This document shows positions 10,230 through 22,361 of a stretch of DNA of 64,000 nt, piece by piece; position 1 is the stretch's first letter; each line of letters opens with the position of its first letter. The stretch is taken from contig MU008155.1 of assembly GCA_010909165.1 (NCBI GenBank), positions 1,240,001-1,304,000 on the forward strand. The letters are read 5' to 3'. The notes under the pieces were generated by a model that was given only the letters and a program-made list of their open reading frames with translations, did no database searches and had not been told where the DNA came from. Made by a program: the position numbers and the translations under genes. The DNA comes from Anthoceros angustus. Taxonomy: Eukaryota > Streptophyta > Anthocerotopsida > Anthocerotales > Anthocerotaceae.

Positions 10230-12765
10230 ATCGAGTTGAATGTGTCGGCTGAGGGTTAGGGTTTGATTAAAATAACCTTGGCCTTTGGGTCCAGGGTTCG
10301 GGTAAAATCTTATTATCACCGATATCCAATGACGAAGAAGGCTATAAATGCAATGGTAATGTGCTAATTCACCAAGCCATATCCGAGTTTGAGCTCCCTT
10401 CCACGGAGTAAAACATCATTCAAAAACCCTCGATTCGAGGGCCGGCATGAATTCCGCTCAACCTAATGGCGGGAACTTGACTATGAGTCATTTCAGCGAC
10501 GGTCAAGTGAGACACACCGTGAAAGCGTATGGAAAACACTTCGTCTCGTAGTAAACGCGCTTGTCATCTCCCTTGTCAAAGCCCATTAGCAATCCACCGG
10601 AAGTGCAATCTGCAGGAAGAACACCTCGCAGCGTGGAGAGATAATCGTATCGTAAGGGTAAGTTCGTGTTTTTCGGGCATTGGGGCGGATTAGCTGACTT
10701 TTGCGTGTTGTCCTTTGCATGCTCTTGTTTTTCACTGACCATGGGAGGTTGTGTAGATGCCAAAATCTCAGAAGGTGGAGCTCCATGCCGAGAAGGATAT
10801 GGAGACCAGCGTTTAACAGCGGCTTTATGCTGGAGATGCGATCGATCTTTGCGTGCAAGGAAGACTTGCATCACACCGGCGCGTGAAGAACAAGAATATG
10901 GAGGTGGCCACGTCGATTTTGGGGCCAGCGCTCAAGCCCTTAGAGGTAAGTGGGCGGGTGAGGAAGTCTCGCACCACGAGGCCTGACGCTTACAAGGCAC
11001 GAGGAGGAGAAGGGTGCACAATCGAACGCTCTTGGCCGCCAGGACTACTCACCGAGGGCCAGGTGGGCGATGCAAACGGGGTAGGCGGGGCGGAGGTAGA
11101 GCTTGCCGGATGGTGCAGTCGGGATGGCGGGGCGGCAATCGCAGGCAAATCTTTGCCACAGGCCTGCCCAGCGTGCCCGGTCAGGGCATTAGAGGCCACC
11201 GAGTGTGAGGACTACGGCGAGGATCCGGAGGCCCACTTCCACAAGGAGCAATGCAGTACTTGGATGGATCCTCGGAGGACGAGGATGTAAGAGGATGAGC
11301 CTCACGGCTCCATAGCGGTAGCCGTGGCGTCCTCGGGGTCGAGAATGTATGGAAAGGCGACCAACATTTGAGGAGAAGGTCCTGTGCGGATCGAATACGC
11401 CGTGGGTCGGCCGATGACATCCGATAGCGAAATCGGCGAGGAAGGGCGTCGGCGTGTGAAGGTAAAGGTCAACACCATGGCCCGAAGCATCGGTCGTTAC
11501 GGCCGTTGTTTGGGAGGTTCTGGCCTAGGGTTTTGCGCGGCGGATGTGAGCAACAAGGTGGAAAATGGACTGTACGCAACAGATGCTGCAAAAATGTCGG
11601 GATATGGCGAGGTCAGTTTGGCGGCTAACCATGATGCTCTGGCGGCTGAAGGGGGAGATCAGGCGGCTACAGCGCAATTCACGAGTGTGCCTGATAGTCA
11701 GAAGAGGACATCTGCGTGAACTACTTTTGTCCAGCACGTGAAGAATGTGCCCAACCTGCAGGTCGATGATGATCATGTGAGCTCAATCCCGACTCTGGCC
11801 AATCGGGCACCCTTGCCTCAAGTCCTTGCAGACCATGAGCCGGCAACTGCCCGTTTGGAGCGTTGTGAGCAGGAATATGAGCGAATTGCGGCAAATGGAG
11901 GAGACGCAGTGGATGCGCCTAGTGCTAACCCCTTTGTTTTGTGGCACCTAATGCGGCTGGCTGCAGATGGTGCCATTCAAGATGGTGTCCATGATTGTGA
12001 GCATCTTCCCTCTGCTGCGTTGAATGAGAAGCGTGAACCGTGTATACGAGGAAGAATGCCGTGTCATCGACAAGAAGGGCCCAAGGGGTCCGAGGCGGAA
12101 AAGGAAGACCGATGTGGAACACACGGTGCTCGAACACCTCCATCCAAGAGGTGAGTTTGTAGTGAGCTTTACGCTTGCAAGGGTTCTTACCTCGATTGTG
12201 TCGTTCGGGCATGAAATTATCAGCCTTTCAAGCTGAATTTTCGATACCATTGTTTTCGTGCCATTCAATCGTATTTTCCAGCCCTTTAAGCTATGTATTT
12301 TCCAGCCATTCAGCCTGATAGTGCATATTTGGGTTTCAGCATTTGAGCTTAACCATTCCTTACAGTCTTGGTGCTAATGTGTAGGATTCATCTCGACTCC
12401 CCGACTTTTTGCCTATGAAGGATAGGGTGCATTACACCATCCGGTGGCTTTGCAATCCGCTCATTAGTGTGTTTTGGAATCAAAGCAAGCCCATGGTCCA
12501 TGTTGAACAATGCATCGGGCAAACTATTTCGTGTCCTTGGTCATTTGAAGCCATTGTGATGCGTTTTTGGGACTAATCTGAAGCATTGGCGGAACAATGT
12601 GAGGAAGAAGGCCCGAAAGTTTCTAGAGGGCAAGAAGAAAACCACTATGTTCAAGAGTGTAAAACCGAGTATCGGGAGGTGTTTTGAGAGAGGAGAAGGA
12701 GAAGATGGATGGTGTTGTAGCCTCTAGCCGCAAAAAGTAGGCCATGAAGAGGGTGAAGGATACGG
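10230..12765 (+). other. Unidentified region with coding-like fragments
   Basis: Plus-strand fragments of plausible composition occur at about 10757-11290, 11384-11719, 11738-12154 and about 12386-12575. The last reads DFLPMKDRVHYTIRWLCNPL and on to a stop. They are in different frames and I recognise no domain. They may be the decayed ORFs of one transposon or host gene into which the CACTA element at 12766 was inserted. A TATA-like TATAAA lies near 10342. No confident gene call is possible. Confidence 0.25.
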
Positions 12766-12905
12766 CACTACTAGAACTTGCATGTTCCTGTTACAATGTG
12801 TGTTACATATTTCTGTTACGGTGCTCTGGGTTGTAACAGAAATGGCCTTGGTTGCAGGATCGGGTTTAGGGTGTTGCAGTTATGTTGCAGTTGTATAACA
12901 TGGAT
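12766..12905 (+). mobile_element. CACTA transposon left terminus and subterminal repeats
   Basis: CACTACTAGAACTTGC at 12766 is the classical terminal inverted repeat start of plant CACTA elements. The next 140 bp hold several GTTAC/GTAAC motifs in both orientations (12792, 12805, 12819, 12834, 12907), as expected for subterminal transposase-binding sites. The base triplet before it is CGG, the candidate 3-bp target duplication. I did not find the matching ..TAGTAGTG end within the window. Confidence 0.65.
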
Positions 12906-13753
12906 GTAACATACGATCGGGTCGCCCTTGGTTCCATTGAGCGGAACGGGCTTCCCGTCCAGCGGCACCCTTCAAATCGTATGTGTGCGCCGTATTGCCT
13001 GCAAGCCATTCGGCACACATATCCGCGGATGTCAGGCACGGCTGTACTCATTGGGGGGGGGCGTACTAGTTCAGCGGGGTTTCCGCTCATGGGCGTCGAG
13101 GTTCCGCGGCCGGCACACCTTCTACCTGGCCACCGCTGTATGGCAAAGCTAGAAAATAGCTTGTCAAATTCCCGTGGAAGGTGACATGGTTTCTCCGATT
13201 GTGTACAAATCGCTGCCATTCGGTCTGACATAGCTAAGGATTGGCCACATGTGTGTTCCGATTTGCAATCGCTCGACGTGGCCTCCATGTCACTTGTTCC
13301 ATGACCATATACGAATGTGTGAGGTCGTCCTTTTCTTAGTGGGAAATGTGTGCTCTCTTCACGGCATTGTTTTCCATCAACCATGGAACGGTGGCGCGCG
13401 GATGGCGGAAGGTGCATTGTGATGTGCCACTCTGCGGGCTGCCCCGGCGAGCAAGGCCATTTCGCAATGCACATGATTGGGCTGGCATGGCTGCTCCTTA
13501 TCTGCGTGCAACGCGCCAGCAGCGCAATTCTGCAAATTGATGGCAATGGCTTGGCCCCGATGGCACAACATTCCTCCAAGTTTCGTATTTCGGCAATGTA
13601 GTCTCCCATAGTGAGGCCTGGCCGAAATGTAGACAGCAGAACAATGTGCACAAGTGCATCCATTTTTTGCAAGCTGTGATCACCTCGTCGGCCTGTCTTC
13701 ACTGTGGCACACCTTGAGCACATGCACAGCAGTACCACCCGGATTCCTTCCAC
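12866..13753 (-). CDS. Hypothetical ORF within the CACTA element
   Basis: The open frame spans 295 codons on the minus strand, downstream of the larger minus-strand ORF at 13931-15163. I recognise no domain. It contains a run (DALVHIVLLSTFRPGLTMGD) of globular-protein character, while the C-terminal half is unusual in composition and may be non-coding. It could be a 3' exon of the gene starting near 15154 or chance. Confidence 0.25.
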   Translation of the reverse strand: MEGIRVVLLCMCSRCATVKTGRRGDHSLQKMDALVHIVLLSTFRPGLTMGDYIAEIRNLEECCAIGAKPLPSICRIALLARCTQIRSSHASPIMCIAKWPCSPGQPAEWHITMHLPPSARHRSMVDGKQCREESTHFPLRKGRPHTFVYGHGTSDMEATSSDCKSEHTCGQSLAMSDRMAAICTQSEKPCHLPREFDKLFSSFAIQRWPGRRCAGRGTSTPMSGNPAELVRPPPMSTAVPDIRGYVCRMACRQYGAHIRFEGCRWTGSPFRSMEPRATRSYVTSMLYNCNITATP

Positions 13754-13930
13754 TTGTCACTTGACTCCTATGTGTGGAACTCCCGCCATTCTCACAGCGT
13801 TCATGGGTTCCACAAAATCCCCATCGGACACTGCACACGGCTGCAGTGAAACCGGAATAAGTGATGGGTCCTCCCGCTAGCAGGCCGTGGTTCGTGTTCC
13901 CCCATTGTGTGGCATGCTTCCACTATGTGC

Positions 13931-15163
13931 TCATGACCTCCAACAATTGGAAGCGGGCCTCGTCGTTTGCTTGAAATCGGCATATAACACAAATTGCTCC
14001 CATTTGTTGTAGTTGAATGGCAGCCTGAGCTGGTGAGGGAATGCATTGGCCACATCCATGTCTCTCTTGACTATCCAGCACTCACCTATCGCGTTCGTCC
14101 GCCCTACGCAAATGGCCACCATGCCAGCTTGAGGCCCTGTCCACAACATTAGTTTCCGTGGGTCGTTTTCGGGCCCAAAATGCCGAACCCATATCCCGTT
14201 CCTCCAGTCCCCCCATCGCTCAATCTCGGCCGCCTCCTGCAACAGCACTCGCGCGTTTCCAGCAATCCTCCCGTCGTTGGGGTTCCCAGTTCCCTTTAGT
14301 GCAATGGCAGGCTCGAATTCCGCAACGCCCACATCAAACTTGCTGGCTGTCACATTTGGGACAAACCACATCCTCTCCCTCGAGGTTTGCATGTGCACAC
14401 TGTACCACCCTACAGGCAGTTTGCGGACCTCTCGCACAACTCGGATGATGTGGACACCCAACTCCTTGCACCGCTCGAGGACGGGAAGTCCATGCCGAGG
14501 TGAACAGGCAACCCACAACTCCATCTCGCCCGGCGGCTCGTATGGCAATACAAGCGCCCTAGGACCGTAGTTCGCAAAATTCACCTTCGCTAGCCAGAAG
14601 GCAGGCGGGAGGTGCATCAGCCCGCCCTCCTCCATCACCTGCAGTACCCAACGCCCATCGCCTTCTTGCCACACTCGTGGCCGTTTGACATCCTTCGCCT
14701 CGTACACCCAGGCAAGCACAGGATCCCCATTTGACATGACGCCCAAGTTTGCGGACCACACCGGATGTGGCAGCTCGACGCCATCCATTGGGACTTCCGG
14801 CGGGGGGACCATGCCATCATCGCGCCCACCGGTAGCCCACGACCTTCGCATGTTCGTCAGTGCTTGGTGAAAGATGTCCTCAGGGGGATCCAAGTTCGGA
14901 TTGCCCGTGACCGCCTTCTTTGTTTGTCTCTCAACCGCTATGCCGCAAACGGATCCATTGTTCCCGTCGCGGCGCGCTGTTCTAGCTCCGCCACCGCCGT
15001 GACGTCCAGCACGTCCGTGTCGATCACGGCATAAGGATGGTGGCCCGGCAATTGGACGACGCGAGTGGCCTTGCTCCTCGACGCTAGCGCCCTGTTCCCC
15101 TCTGGATGTTGCATCCAGGTGCCTTCCGAGTCTGCTCCCTGCGCCCCTCTGCATCCATGCCAC
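13931..15163 (-). CDS. Unknown protein encoded head-to-head with the CACTA transposase
   Basis: The open frame is about 410 codons. The first in-frame ATG is at 15154, as the codon at 15163 is GTG. The N-terminal 70 residues are basic and low in complexity. From about residue 85 the composition is that of a folded, tryptophan-rich protein (HPVWSANLGVMSNGDPVLAW; MELWVACSPRHGLPVLERCK; WGDWRNGIWVRHFGPENDPR). I do not recognise a family. It lies between the CACTA left end and the transposase and is divergent from it. It may be a second element-encoded protein, analogous in position but not visibly in sequence to TnpA, or a captured host gene. The long, stop-free frame argues for real coding. Confidence 0.5.
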   Translation of the reverse strand: MAWMQRGAGSRLGRHLDATSRGEQGASVEEQGHSRRPIAGPPSLCRDRHGRAGRHGGGGARTARRDGNNGSVCGIAVERQTKKAVTGNPNLDPPEDIFHQALTNMRRSWATGGRDDGMVPPPEVPMDGVELPHPVWSANLGVMSNGDPVLAWVYEAKDVKRPRVWQEGDGRWVLQVMEEGGLMHLPPAFWLAKVNFANYGPRALVLPYEPPGEMELWVACSPRHGLPVLERCKELGVHIIRVVREVRKLPVGWYSVHMQTSRERMWFVPNVTASKFDVGVAEFEPAIALKGTGNPNDGRIAGNARVLLQEAAEIERWGDWRNGIWVRHFGPENDPRKLMLWTGPQAGMVAICVGRTNAIGECWIVKRDMDVANAFPHQLRLPFNYNKWEQFVLYADFKQTTRPASNCWRS

Positions 15164-15960
15164 AAGGCCAATTTAGACGGCACATGGCCAGCATTGTTCG
15201 TGGTGCGTTGTTCTTACCGTATGTCAATGCGCACGCGTTTTGGGTCCTGCTCCTTCACGCCCCCAACATGCTCCGCATTGGCTTCCTGGCTTTTGCCTGC
15301 CATTGTGGAAGGAGGTGAAGGTGGAGGTGAAGGTGTATCGTACTTGCCGAACGATGTGACAAAACGGTGTTGGTGAAGCCTTCACGCGAAGAAAATACAG
15401 ACTCCCTTTAGTCCAGACTTGTCTTGTCATTCCCTCCAGCTCTGAATGGATGAACCATTGCTCTCTTCGAATTTCATTAGATAAGGGGTTAACAAATGAG
15501 CTAGTTCGGAGGGAATGATGTACGAATGCCGGCCACATGCTTGCACTCCTCGAAGCAGTTGTCGTCATTGCTATAACTGGCATTAGTATTTCGCCATTTC
15601 CACGCACAGCGACCATCCCTTCTACTTTCTGCACTCCTCCTCCTTCGTGCCCGGGGTCTCTATCTCGCAAGCTGCGCCTTCTCAGCGGTGAAGGCGTTGT
15701 TCAATTTTCCCCGCTCATCACTTGCTCTTTGAGCAGGAGCGAATCTTGGATGCCACCAGGCGTGTGCACATGCGATGTCCCTGTCGGATTTGCAGATCCC
15801 GGCGGCCCATCCGCCCCATTCCTGCCCACATTTCCAGAATGCATTGTTTGCGCGAAAGGATGGAGGACGCACGGCGTCGACGGACTGAGGCGTGACCCTT
15901 TCCTCGCAATTTCCCTCCCTGCCATCATCTTGTCTCTGCTTGTAACTAATTGCCGTCTGA

Positions 15961-18896
15961 ATTGATGGTCAGGTGGTCAGAGCTGAACGCCAAGATGCGG
16001 CTGCGGAGGATGACGCCGCCATAGGAGGCATTTCACATGGCATGGAGGGCAGTACAGATGGCTATGATAGCATGGATGATATGGATAGCTCGGCGTCCGA
16101 TGACGTGTCCTCTGCAAGCGCGGCCTCCATTGACCGTAGCCAGTCGGGCGACAACAACGACGCCGACACTGTGCAAGCCGAACTGTTACATGGAATCGAT
16201 CACATGGGGATGGAGGCCACGCAAGCAGGCGAATTAACCACCGTGGAAGTGCACCAGCCTTGCAAATCCAAGGAAACGGAGTTGACTGCCACGTTGATCC
16301 TCATCAGCTTGCAAACCAGGCATGGCATGTCAGATGTGGCTGTCTCTGACATGCTGCAGGCCGTCTCCCAACATTTATTGCCGGTAGGGAACGCATTGCC
16401 AACCTCACTCGAGCAGGGGAAAAAGCTTTTGGCCGCATTCGGCAGCGGGTATGATAAAATCCACGTCTGTAAAGGTGATTGCGTGTTGTTTAGAGGTGAG
16501 TACGCCGATCACACCGCATGCCCATTGTGCGGTCTCTCGAGGTATATCCGTGGAAAAGTCCCACACAAGTGGCATTTTCCTATCAAAGACCGCATCCGTC
16601 GCATGTTCTGCTCTCCTGTTACCGCCCGCAACATGACCGCCTACACAGGGCTACGTAGCGTTGATGGGCATATGGGTATCATGGCGGATACGCCGACATG
16701 GCGGCTGGTTGATAGCTTGGATGGGTTTGGGTCGGAGGCCAGGAATGTTCGGTTTGGCATAGCAACGGATGGTTTCAACCCATTTGGTCACCGGTCTGCG
16801 ACATCCACCATATGGCCAGTAATGCTATTTGTGCACAACTTCCCCCCATGGATGACAACAAAGCCGGAGCATGTGCTCATGCCCCTCATTGTGCCAGGCC
16901 CTCATATTGTAAAAAACTTTGATGTCTTTATGCAGCCACTCCTAGAAGAGCTGCGGGATTTGTGGGTGGAAGGCATGCCTGTCGAAGATTTCTCGATGCC
17001 TGCGACTGATCCTGGCAGACGCTTCAATGTTAGAGCAGCGGTTCTGCACATTATTGGAGATTATCCTGCTTTAGGGATCATGGCAGGCCTGGTCGTACAT
17101 GGGACGCGTGCCTGCTTAGACTGCTGGCTAGGTTTGGAATCAAGATGGGCAGCTGCGCTTCATAAACATGTGTACCCGGGAGCCCGCCGTTTCCTCCCAG
17201 CTGATCATGAAATGCGCAGAACGAAAAAGGAGTGGTTCAACAATGAAGAGGAGCACCGCCCACCACCGGCCCCGCCGTCGTTCGACGAACTAATGGCTGA
17301 TATGGGTCAGCGGGAAGTGGCGACTTCCAGGGATTTAAGAGTAACCGGCCGGTTTGGGACACGAAGGAAGTCAACGTGGTTCGACTTCCTACCGTACTGG
17401 AGGCACATGCTGAAGTGGGCCCCGAAAGATGTCATGCACCTAGAAAAAAACAATGCTGAGTCCATATGGCATACATTGACAGGAGAACGAGACGACTTTG
17501 CTTCACGCGTTGACATGGAATCCACAGGAGGGAAGTCATGGCTGTGGCCCAATCACGAAACCGAGACATTTCCCGATGCACGGTACGTGTTAACTAAGCC
17601 CGATTTAGACCTTGTGCTTAAAGAAATGCGGCAGATCCGGCTACCCACCGGTTATGCCTCAAACATAGCATCAAAGTTGGCAAAGGGTAAGGTTGGCACA
17701 CTGAAGACCCATGATTGGCACGTGGTAATGCAAGTGTATTTCCCCATTGTCCTTCGACAACGAATTCATCCAGATGTGTATAAGGCAATCGCGGGGTTGA
17801 GCCGGTTGTACAGGTGGATATGCCAACGGATACCAGTGCATGCAATCGCCGATATGCGGGAGGAGTGCATAAGGGTCATGTGTGTATTGGAGGAACAGTT
17901 TCCGCCGAAGCTTCTGGATATTTCGACACACCTCGTACTTCACTTGGTTGATGAGGTGGAAGCTTTGGGCCCAGTGCACTGCAGATGGATGTACCCAGTA
18001 GAACGTTATCTCGGCTTCCGCAAACAGACAATCAGACAACGAGCCAGGCCCGAAGGCAGCATGGCAGAAGGGTACATCCGGCATGAGTGCATCAACTTTG
18101 CTAAAGCATTCCTCCGCCAGCATTATGGGAACACCCGTCACGTTTGGATGGATGAGGATGACAAGGACAATGAGCCTATGGGGCGAGGGTCCGAACATAC
18201 CTTAACAGGGACGGAGCGTGTGCAGGTACACAATTATGTTTTGTTCAACACGAACGTGTTGCGGCCTTTTTTGGACTTGTATGATGCGTTTGTCCGGCAG
18301 CTTAGGCCTGGCGTGCAGAAGCCATGCTTCAGAGAATGGGTGCATGCTATGAGGGTGGGTGGAGAGTGGGACTCCCATCCTGGAATGTGTGATGATGCCC
18401 GCGCCATCATGGCTGGGCCACACGCCAATGCCATATCATATAACCACATGATGAGCAAGGGAGCCCACATCCGCACAATAGCCGCAGATGACAGTCGTCG
18501 TAGAACGCAAGACAGTGCCGTATTCACCCGGTTTTTTGTAGGGTTAGCTGGCGAGGACTTGCGGAACGGATTTTTTATGGCCATGTAGAGGAGATTTTGC
18601 GTGTATCATTCTCGGATACATACAAGCCTATGGTATTGAAGGTTCGCTGGTATGAATGCGACACGGAGGCACATCCGCCATCCTTGCGATCGACATTTTG
18701 TGGGTACGACATGGTGTACATGGGACGGAGGTGCACATATCGGCCGGGAAGTGAAGACGGGCCATTCGTGTGGCTTGCGCAGGTCACGCAATGTATGCTG
18801 CATCCCGACCCCATATCGGTGAACCAGAATTGGGCTTTAGCTATTCCCCTGCCGGCTCGCGGTTGGAAGGACGTAGAAACGGAGGCGGCGTAGTTT
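15961..18896 (+). CDS. CACTA (En/Spm) transposase, Tnp2 family, with one frame break
   Basis: The frame is open from 15961 after a TGA. The first ATG is 16042, and an upstream exon ending before TTGATGGTCAG is possible. After an acidic N-terminus come a CPLCGLSRY zinc-binding segment and the Transposase_21/Tnp2 block with IATDGFNPFG (about 16760), WPVMLFVHNFPPWM, IIGDYPALGIMAGL and ACLDCW. FDFLPYWRHMLKWAPKDVMH and a DUF4218-like region (HLVLHLVDEVEALGPVHCRW, YPVERYLGF) follow. The frame ends at 18588. A DUF4216-like domain (YGHVEEILRVSF, VLKVRWYEC, PFVWLAQVTQ) continues in the next frame to about 18893. One T missing from the T6 run at 18571-18576 would join them. Everything else is open, so this is a recent, possibly active copy that may mobilise elements sharing its ends. 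Confidence 0.9.
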
Positions 18897-19524
18897 TGAA
18901 GGGCATATTGGAGGAAGCCACGGCGGCGGATGCGTGGCGAACGCGGACGCCGCAACTCCGGCTCAAATTACGCACGCGGATGCCGCAGACCGCATGCTTG
19001 TTTCATTGGCGCATGCACCCGCGCGTGTTGGCACCCATCCTGTAATTGTTATCGTCCTTGAAGTATTTAGTATGTCGGCCATGTGCGCCTCCTGCATGGT
19101 TGACATCCAGACCATGATGTGTCTTTCCCCAGATGCCTGGCGTTTGTCCCTGATTCCCCATCCATGACCACGGTTGGCAGCATGTCCGCCATGTGCATCA
19201 TCCCCATTCTAACATACATCCATAACCGGCAGGAGGCATAAGGTCGGAGTTCACATCTGCCCGAAATAAGTAAAATATGGGGTTTACATCTGTGATTTCA
19301 CGTGAGCAAGGGACATTCTATTTATAATTCTACTTTCCTTGGCCTTCGAATGAATAATGATATTTATGTGCTCAACCACCTATTCGCCCTTTCCTTGAGT
19401 TATGACTTTTATGTATTTTCTAATATAGATCCGCTGCCTATATATGCATCATAGCACCATGCCTTACATACATAACCAAGGACATTATTGCTATTTAACT
19501 AAGTACCATGGCGGTGTCATTGCC

Positions 19525-20704
19525 GGAGAGCGGAAGGCGGCAGGTAGGCGAATGGCGGCGGCGGATGTCATGTCGCGAATATTTGAGGCACGCATCACGG
19601 TCGGATGGCGGTATCGCGCGCTCGGCGCATCGCGGTGTAACGAACACGCATCAACGATCGGAAATGCGTCCATAGTAAAGTCGGAGGCGGGGAGTGAGGA
19701 AACGCTTTCAGCGATTCCGGGCTTTCATGCGGTCCGGCTTCGCTCTCCATAAACGCAGGAGCCCCATTCGTGTTCTACCCCAAGGCCACAGTGAAGCTGA
19801 TTTTGGGGATGCTTTGATGTGTTGCGTGCTTGAGGTCGGTGGTGCTTGAGGCTATGTCGGCTGTTGCGGTGGTTGCGGTAGTAGGAGATGGCGGGGAGCA
19901 GGCGGTGACTACCGCTTTCTTGCGGCATAGAGTCCACTATCAAGCAAACTGGCGGATGCGTGGGCGCAGCTTCCGAGCAGCATCCGGACTTTTCACACCA
20001 TGACGCCCGGATGTGGGTGGCCGCTGGGCCGCTGCGACCGGGGACGCGCCGCGTGCTTGTTGTTGGGAGGTGCTTGCTCGAAATTACGCAGTGGATGACC
20101 ACACCGCCGACCTCGGGATCGGTGAATGGTTTGACGAGCGGTTGGTGGGCGCTTGTTTGACTTTGCGGTCGAGTCGGGCGTAATCCACCTTAGGCGGTGA
20201 GCGGAAGAGGCCGCCATTCCTCCCGATGGCATAGATTACATGGCGGTAGGTGGATGATTCGGGTCCCGATGCTGTTTTGCACCTCGATATTGGCGCGTGA
20301 AGCTGGCTACGTTTCTTTGTAATGCAACGTTAATTGCGCGTATGCCCAAAATACATATGTCGTTGTTGTAGTAAAGTGTTCCGTCTCGAATAGCATGAGA
20401 ATGTGTTTGAATTAGTACAACGGGTGGCATGTGCGTGTTGGAGTGAACATCATCCGCGAAATAATGGGGGCTCCATGATGAATCTCGCGCCCCTCGTGCC
20501 TCCCCTTTTTCCACACCTTAACAAACATGTCCTCTTCAAATTGAAGTTGCATGCACGACTACCGGAGTACGGAGGATCCCTTCAACATCAACGCAGGTCT
20601 GGTGGAAATCTGCTGCATTCAGTGGGGTGGGGATTCGAACGTGATGAGCCCAGGCATGGCACATGTATCCATGCTTCTGGTGATCGGTGTCAAGTGGCGC
20701 AGTG
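19525..20704 (+). repeat. 1.2-kb tandem duplication, unit 1
   Basis: The unit begins GGAGAGCGGAAGGCGGCAGG and ends before the same words at 20703. It is GC-rich with many GGCGG motifs and has no recognisable gene. It may be the subterminal part of the CACTA element. The stretch 18900-19525 is featureless except for AT-rich sequence. Confidence 0.88.
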
Positions 20705-21905
20705 GAGAGCGGAAGGCGGCAGGTAGGCGAATGGCGGCGGCGGATGTCATGTCGCGAATATTTGAGGCACGCATCACGGTCGGATGGCGGTATCGCGCGC
20801 TCGGCGCATCGCGGTGTAACGAACACACGCATCAACGACTGGAAATGCGTCCATAGTAAAGTCGGGAGGCAGGGGGAGTGAGGAAACTGGCTTTCACTGG
20901 CGATTCCGGGCTTTCATGCAGGTCCGGGCTTCGCTCTCCATAAACGCAGGAGCCCCATTCAGGTTCTACCCCAAGGCCACAGGTGAAGCTGATTTTTGGG
21001 GATGCTTTGATGTGTTGCAGTGCTTGAGGCTGTGTCGGTGGTGCTTGAGGCTATGTCGGCTGTTGCGGTGGTTGCGGTAGTAGGAGATGGCGGGGAGCAG
21101 GCGGTGACTACCGCTTTCTTGCGGCATAGAGTCCACTATCAAGCAAACGGCGGATGCGTGGGCGCAGCTTCCGAGCAGCATCCGGACTTTTCACACCATG
21201 ACGCCCGGATGTGGGTGGCCGCTGGGCCGCTGCGACCGGGGACGCGCCGCGTGCTTGTTGTTGGGAGGTGCTTGCTCGAAATTACGCGTGGATGACCACC
21301 GCCGACCTCGGGATCGGTGAATGGTTTGACGAGCGGTTGGTGGGCGCTTGTTTGACTTTGCGGTCGAGTCGGGCGTAATCCACCTTAGGCGGTGAGCGGA
21401 AGAGGCCGCCATTCCTCCCGATGGCATAGATTACATGGCGGTAGGTGGATGATTCGGGTCCCGATGCTGTTTTGCACCTCGATATTGGCGTGAAGCTGGC
21501 TACGTTTCTTTGTAATGCAACGTTAATTGCGCGTATGCCCAAAATACATATGTCGTTGTTGTAGTAAAGTGTTCCGTCTCGAATAGCATGAGAATGTGTT
21601 TGAATTAGTACAACGGGTGGCATGTGCGTGTTGGAGTGAACATCATCCGCCGCAGAAATAATGGGGGCTCCATGATGAATCTCGCGCCCCTCCTGCCTCC
21701 CCTTTTTCCACACCTTAACAAACATGGCATCTTCAAGTTGAAGTTGCATGCAGGACTACCGGAGTACGGAGGATCCCTTCAACATCAACGCAGGTGTGGT
21801 GGAAATCTGCTGCATTCACTGCGGTGGGGATTCGAACGTGATGAGCCCAGGCATGGCACATGTATCCATGCTTCTGGTGAGGGGTGTCAAGTGGCGCAGT
21901 GGAGA
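20705..21905 (+). repeat. 1.2-kb tandem duplication, unit 2
   Basis: The unit is collinear with 19525-20704. It is near-identical over long stretches (for example the GTGGCCGCTGGGCCGCTGCG region at about 20016 and 21216), with scattered 1-2 bp indels, mostly single G or A. The end GTCAAGTGGCGCAGTGGAGAG appears before unit 2 and again at 21887. From 21905 to 22360 the sequence is unique and only weakly coding-like. Confidence 0.88.
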
Positions 21906-22361
21906 GCAGGACTCGGGCGAGGGCTGGCTGGCCGTACGCGAAGAAGGTAAGAATTGGCCTATTCGGTCGCCCCTTGCATCCCCAGTGTGTTGTCCTTGGC
22001 CACGCCGCCTCTGGATCTGACAGGGACTCCATGCAGGAGCGTAGATTTGAACATGGACCAAGACCGGTGGCGGCCGTGGGAACTACATCATCAAGCGAAG
22101 AGGCGCTTGACACCATCATATTGCATGTCACTGGCGAGTGTTCGTGAAGGCTCCGCGATGACACGGCTTTTGTTGGCCCTCTTCGCGCGTGGCTTCCGGC
22201 GTACGTCACGGTGTTGCGGCTATGGGCGCGTTCGGCTACCAACGCCCACCGGAAGATTTGACGATTCGACGGAACCCTGGATGATGTTCACGCCGGCGAC
22301 GAACTGGAGCATCATGTGAGGTCAACGTTGGGAGAGTTGGTATGAGGAACATAGCACCCCG

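Noticed and set aside
18571-18580. Programmed -1 frameshift in the transposase
   Set aside because: The T6 run is not in the X XXY YYZ register for the zero frame, and the same kind of single-base loss occurs in PPO and ABCB. A missing T is simpler.
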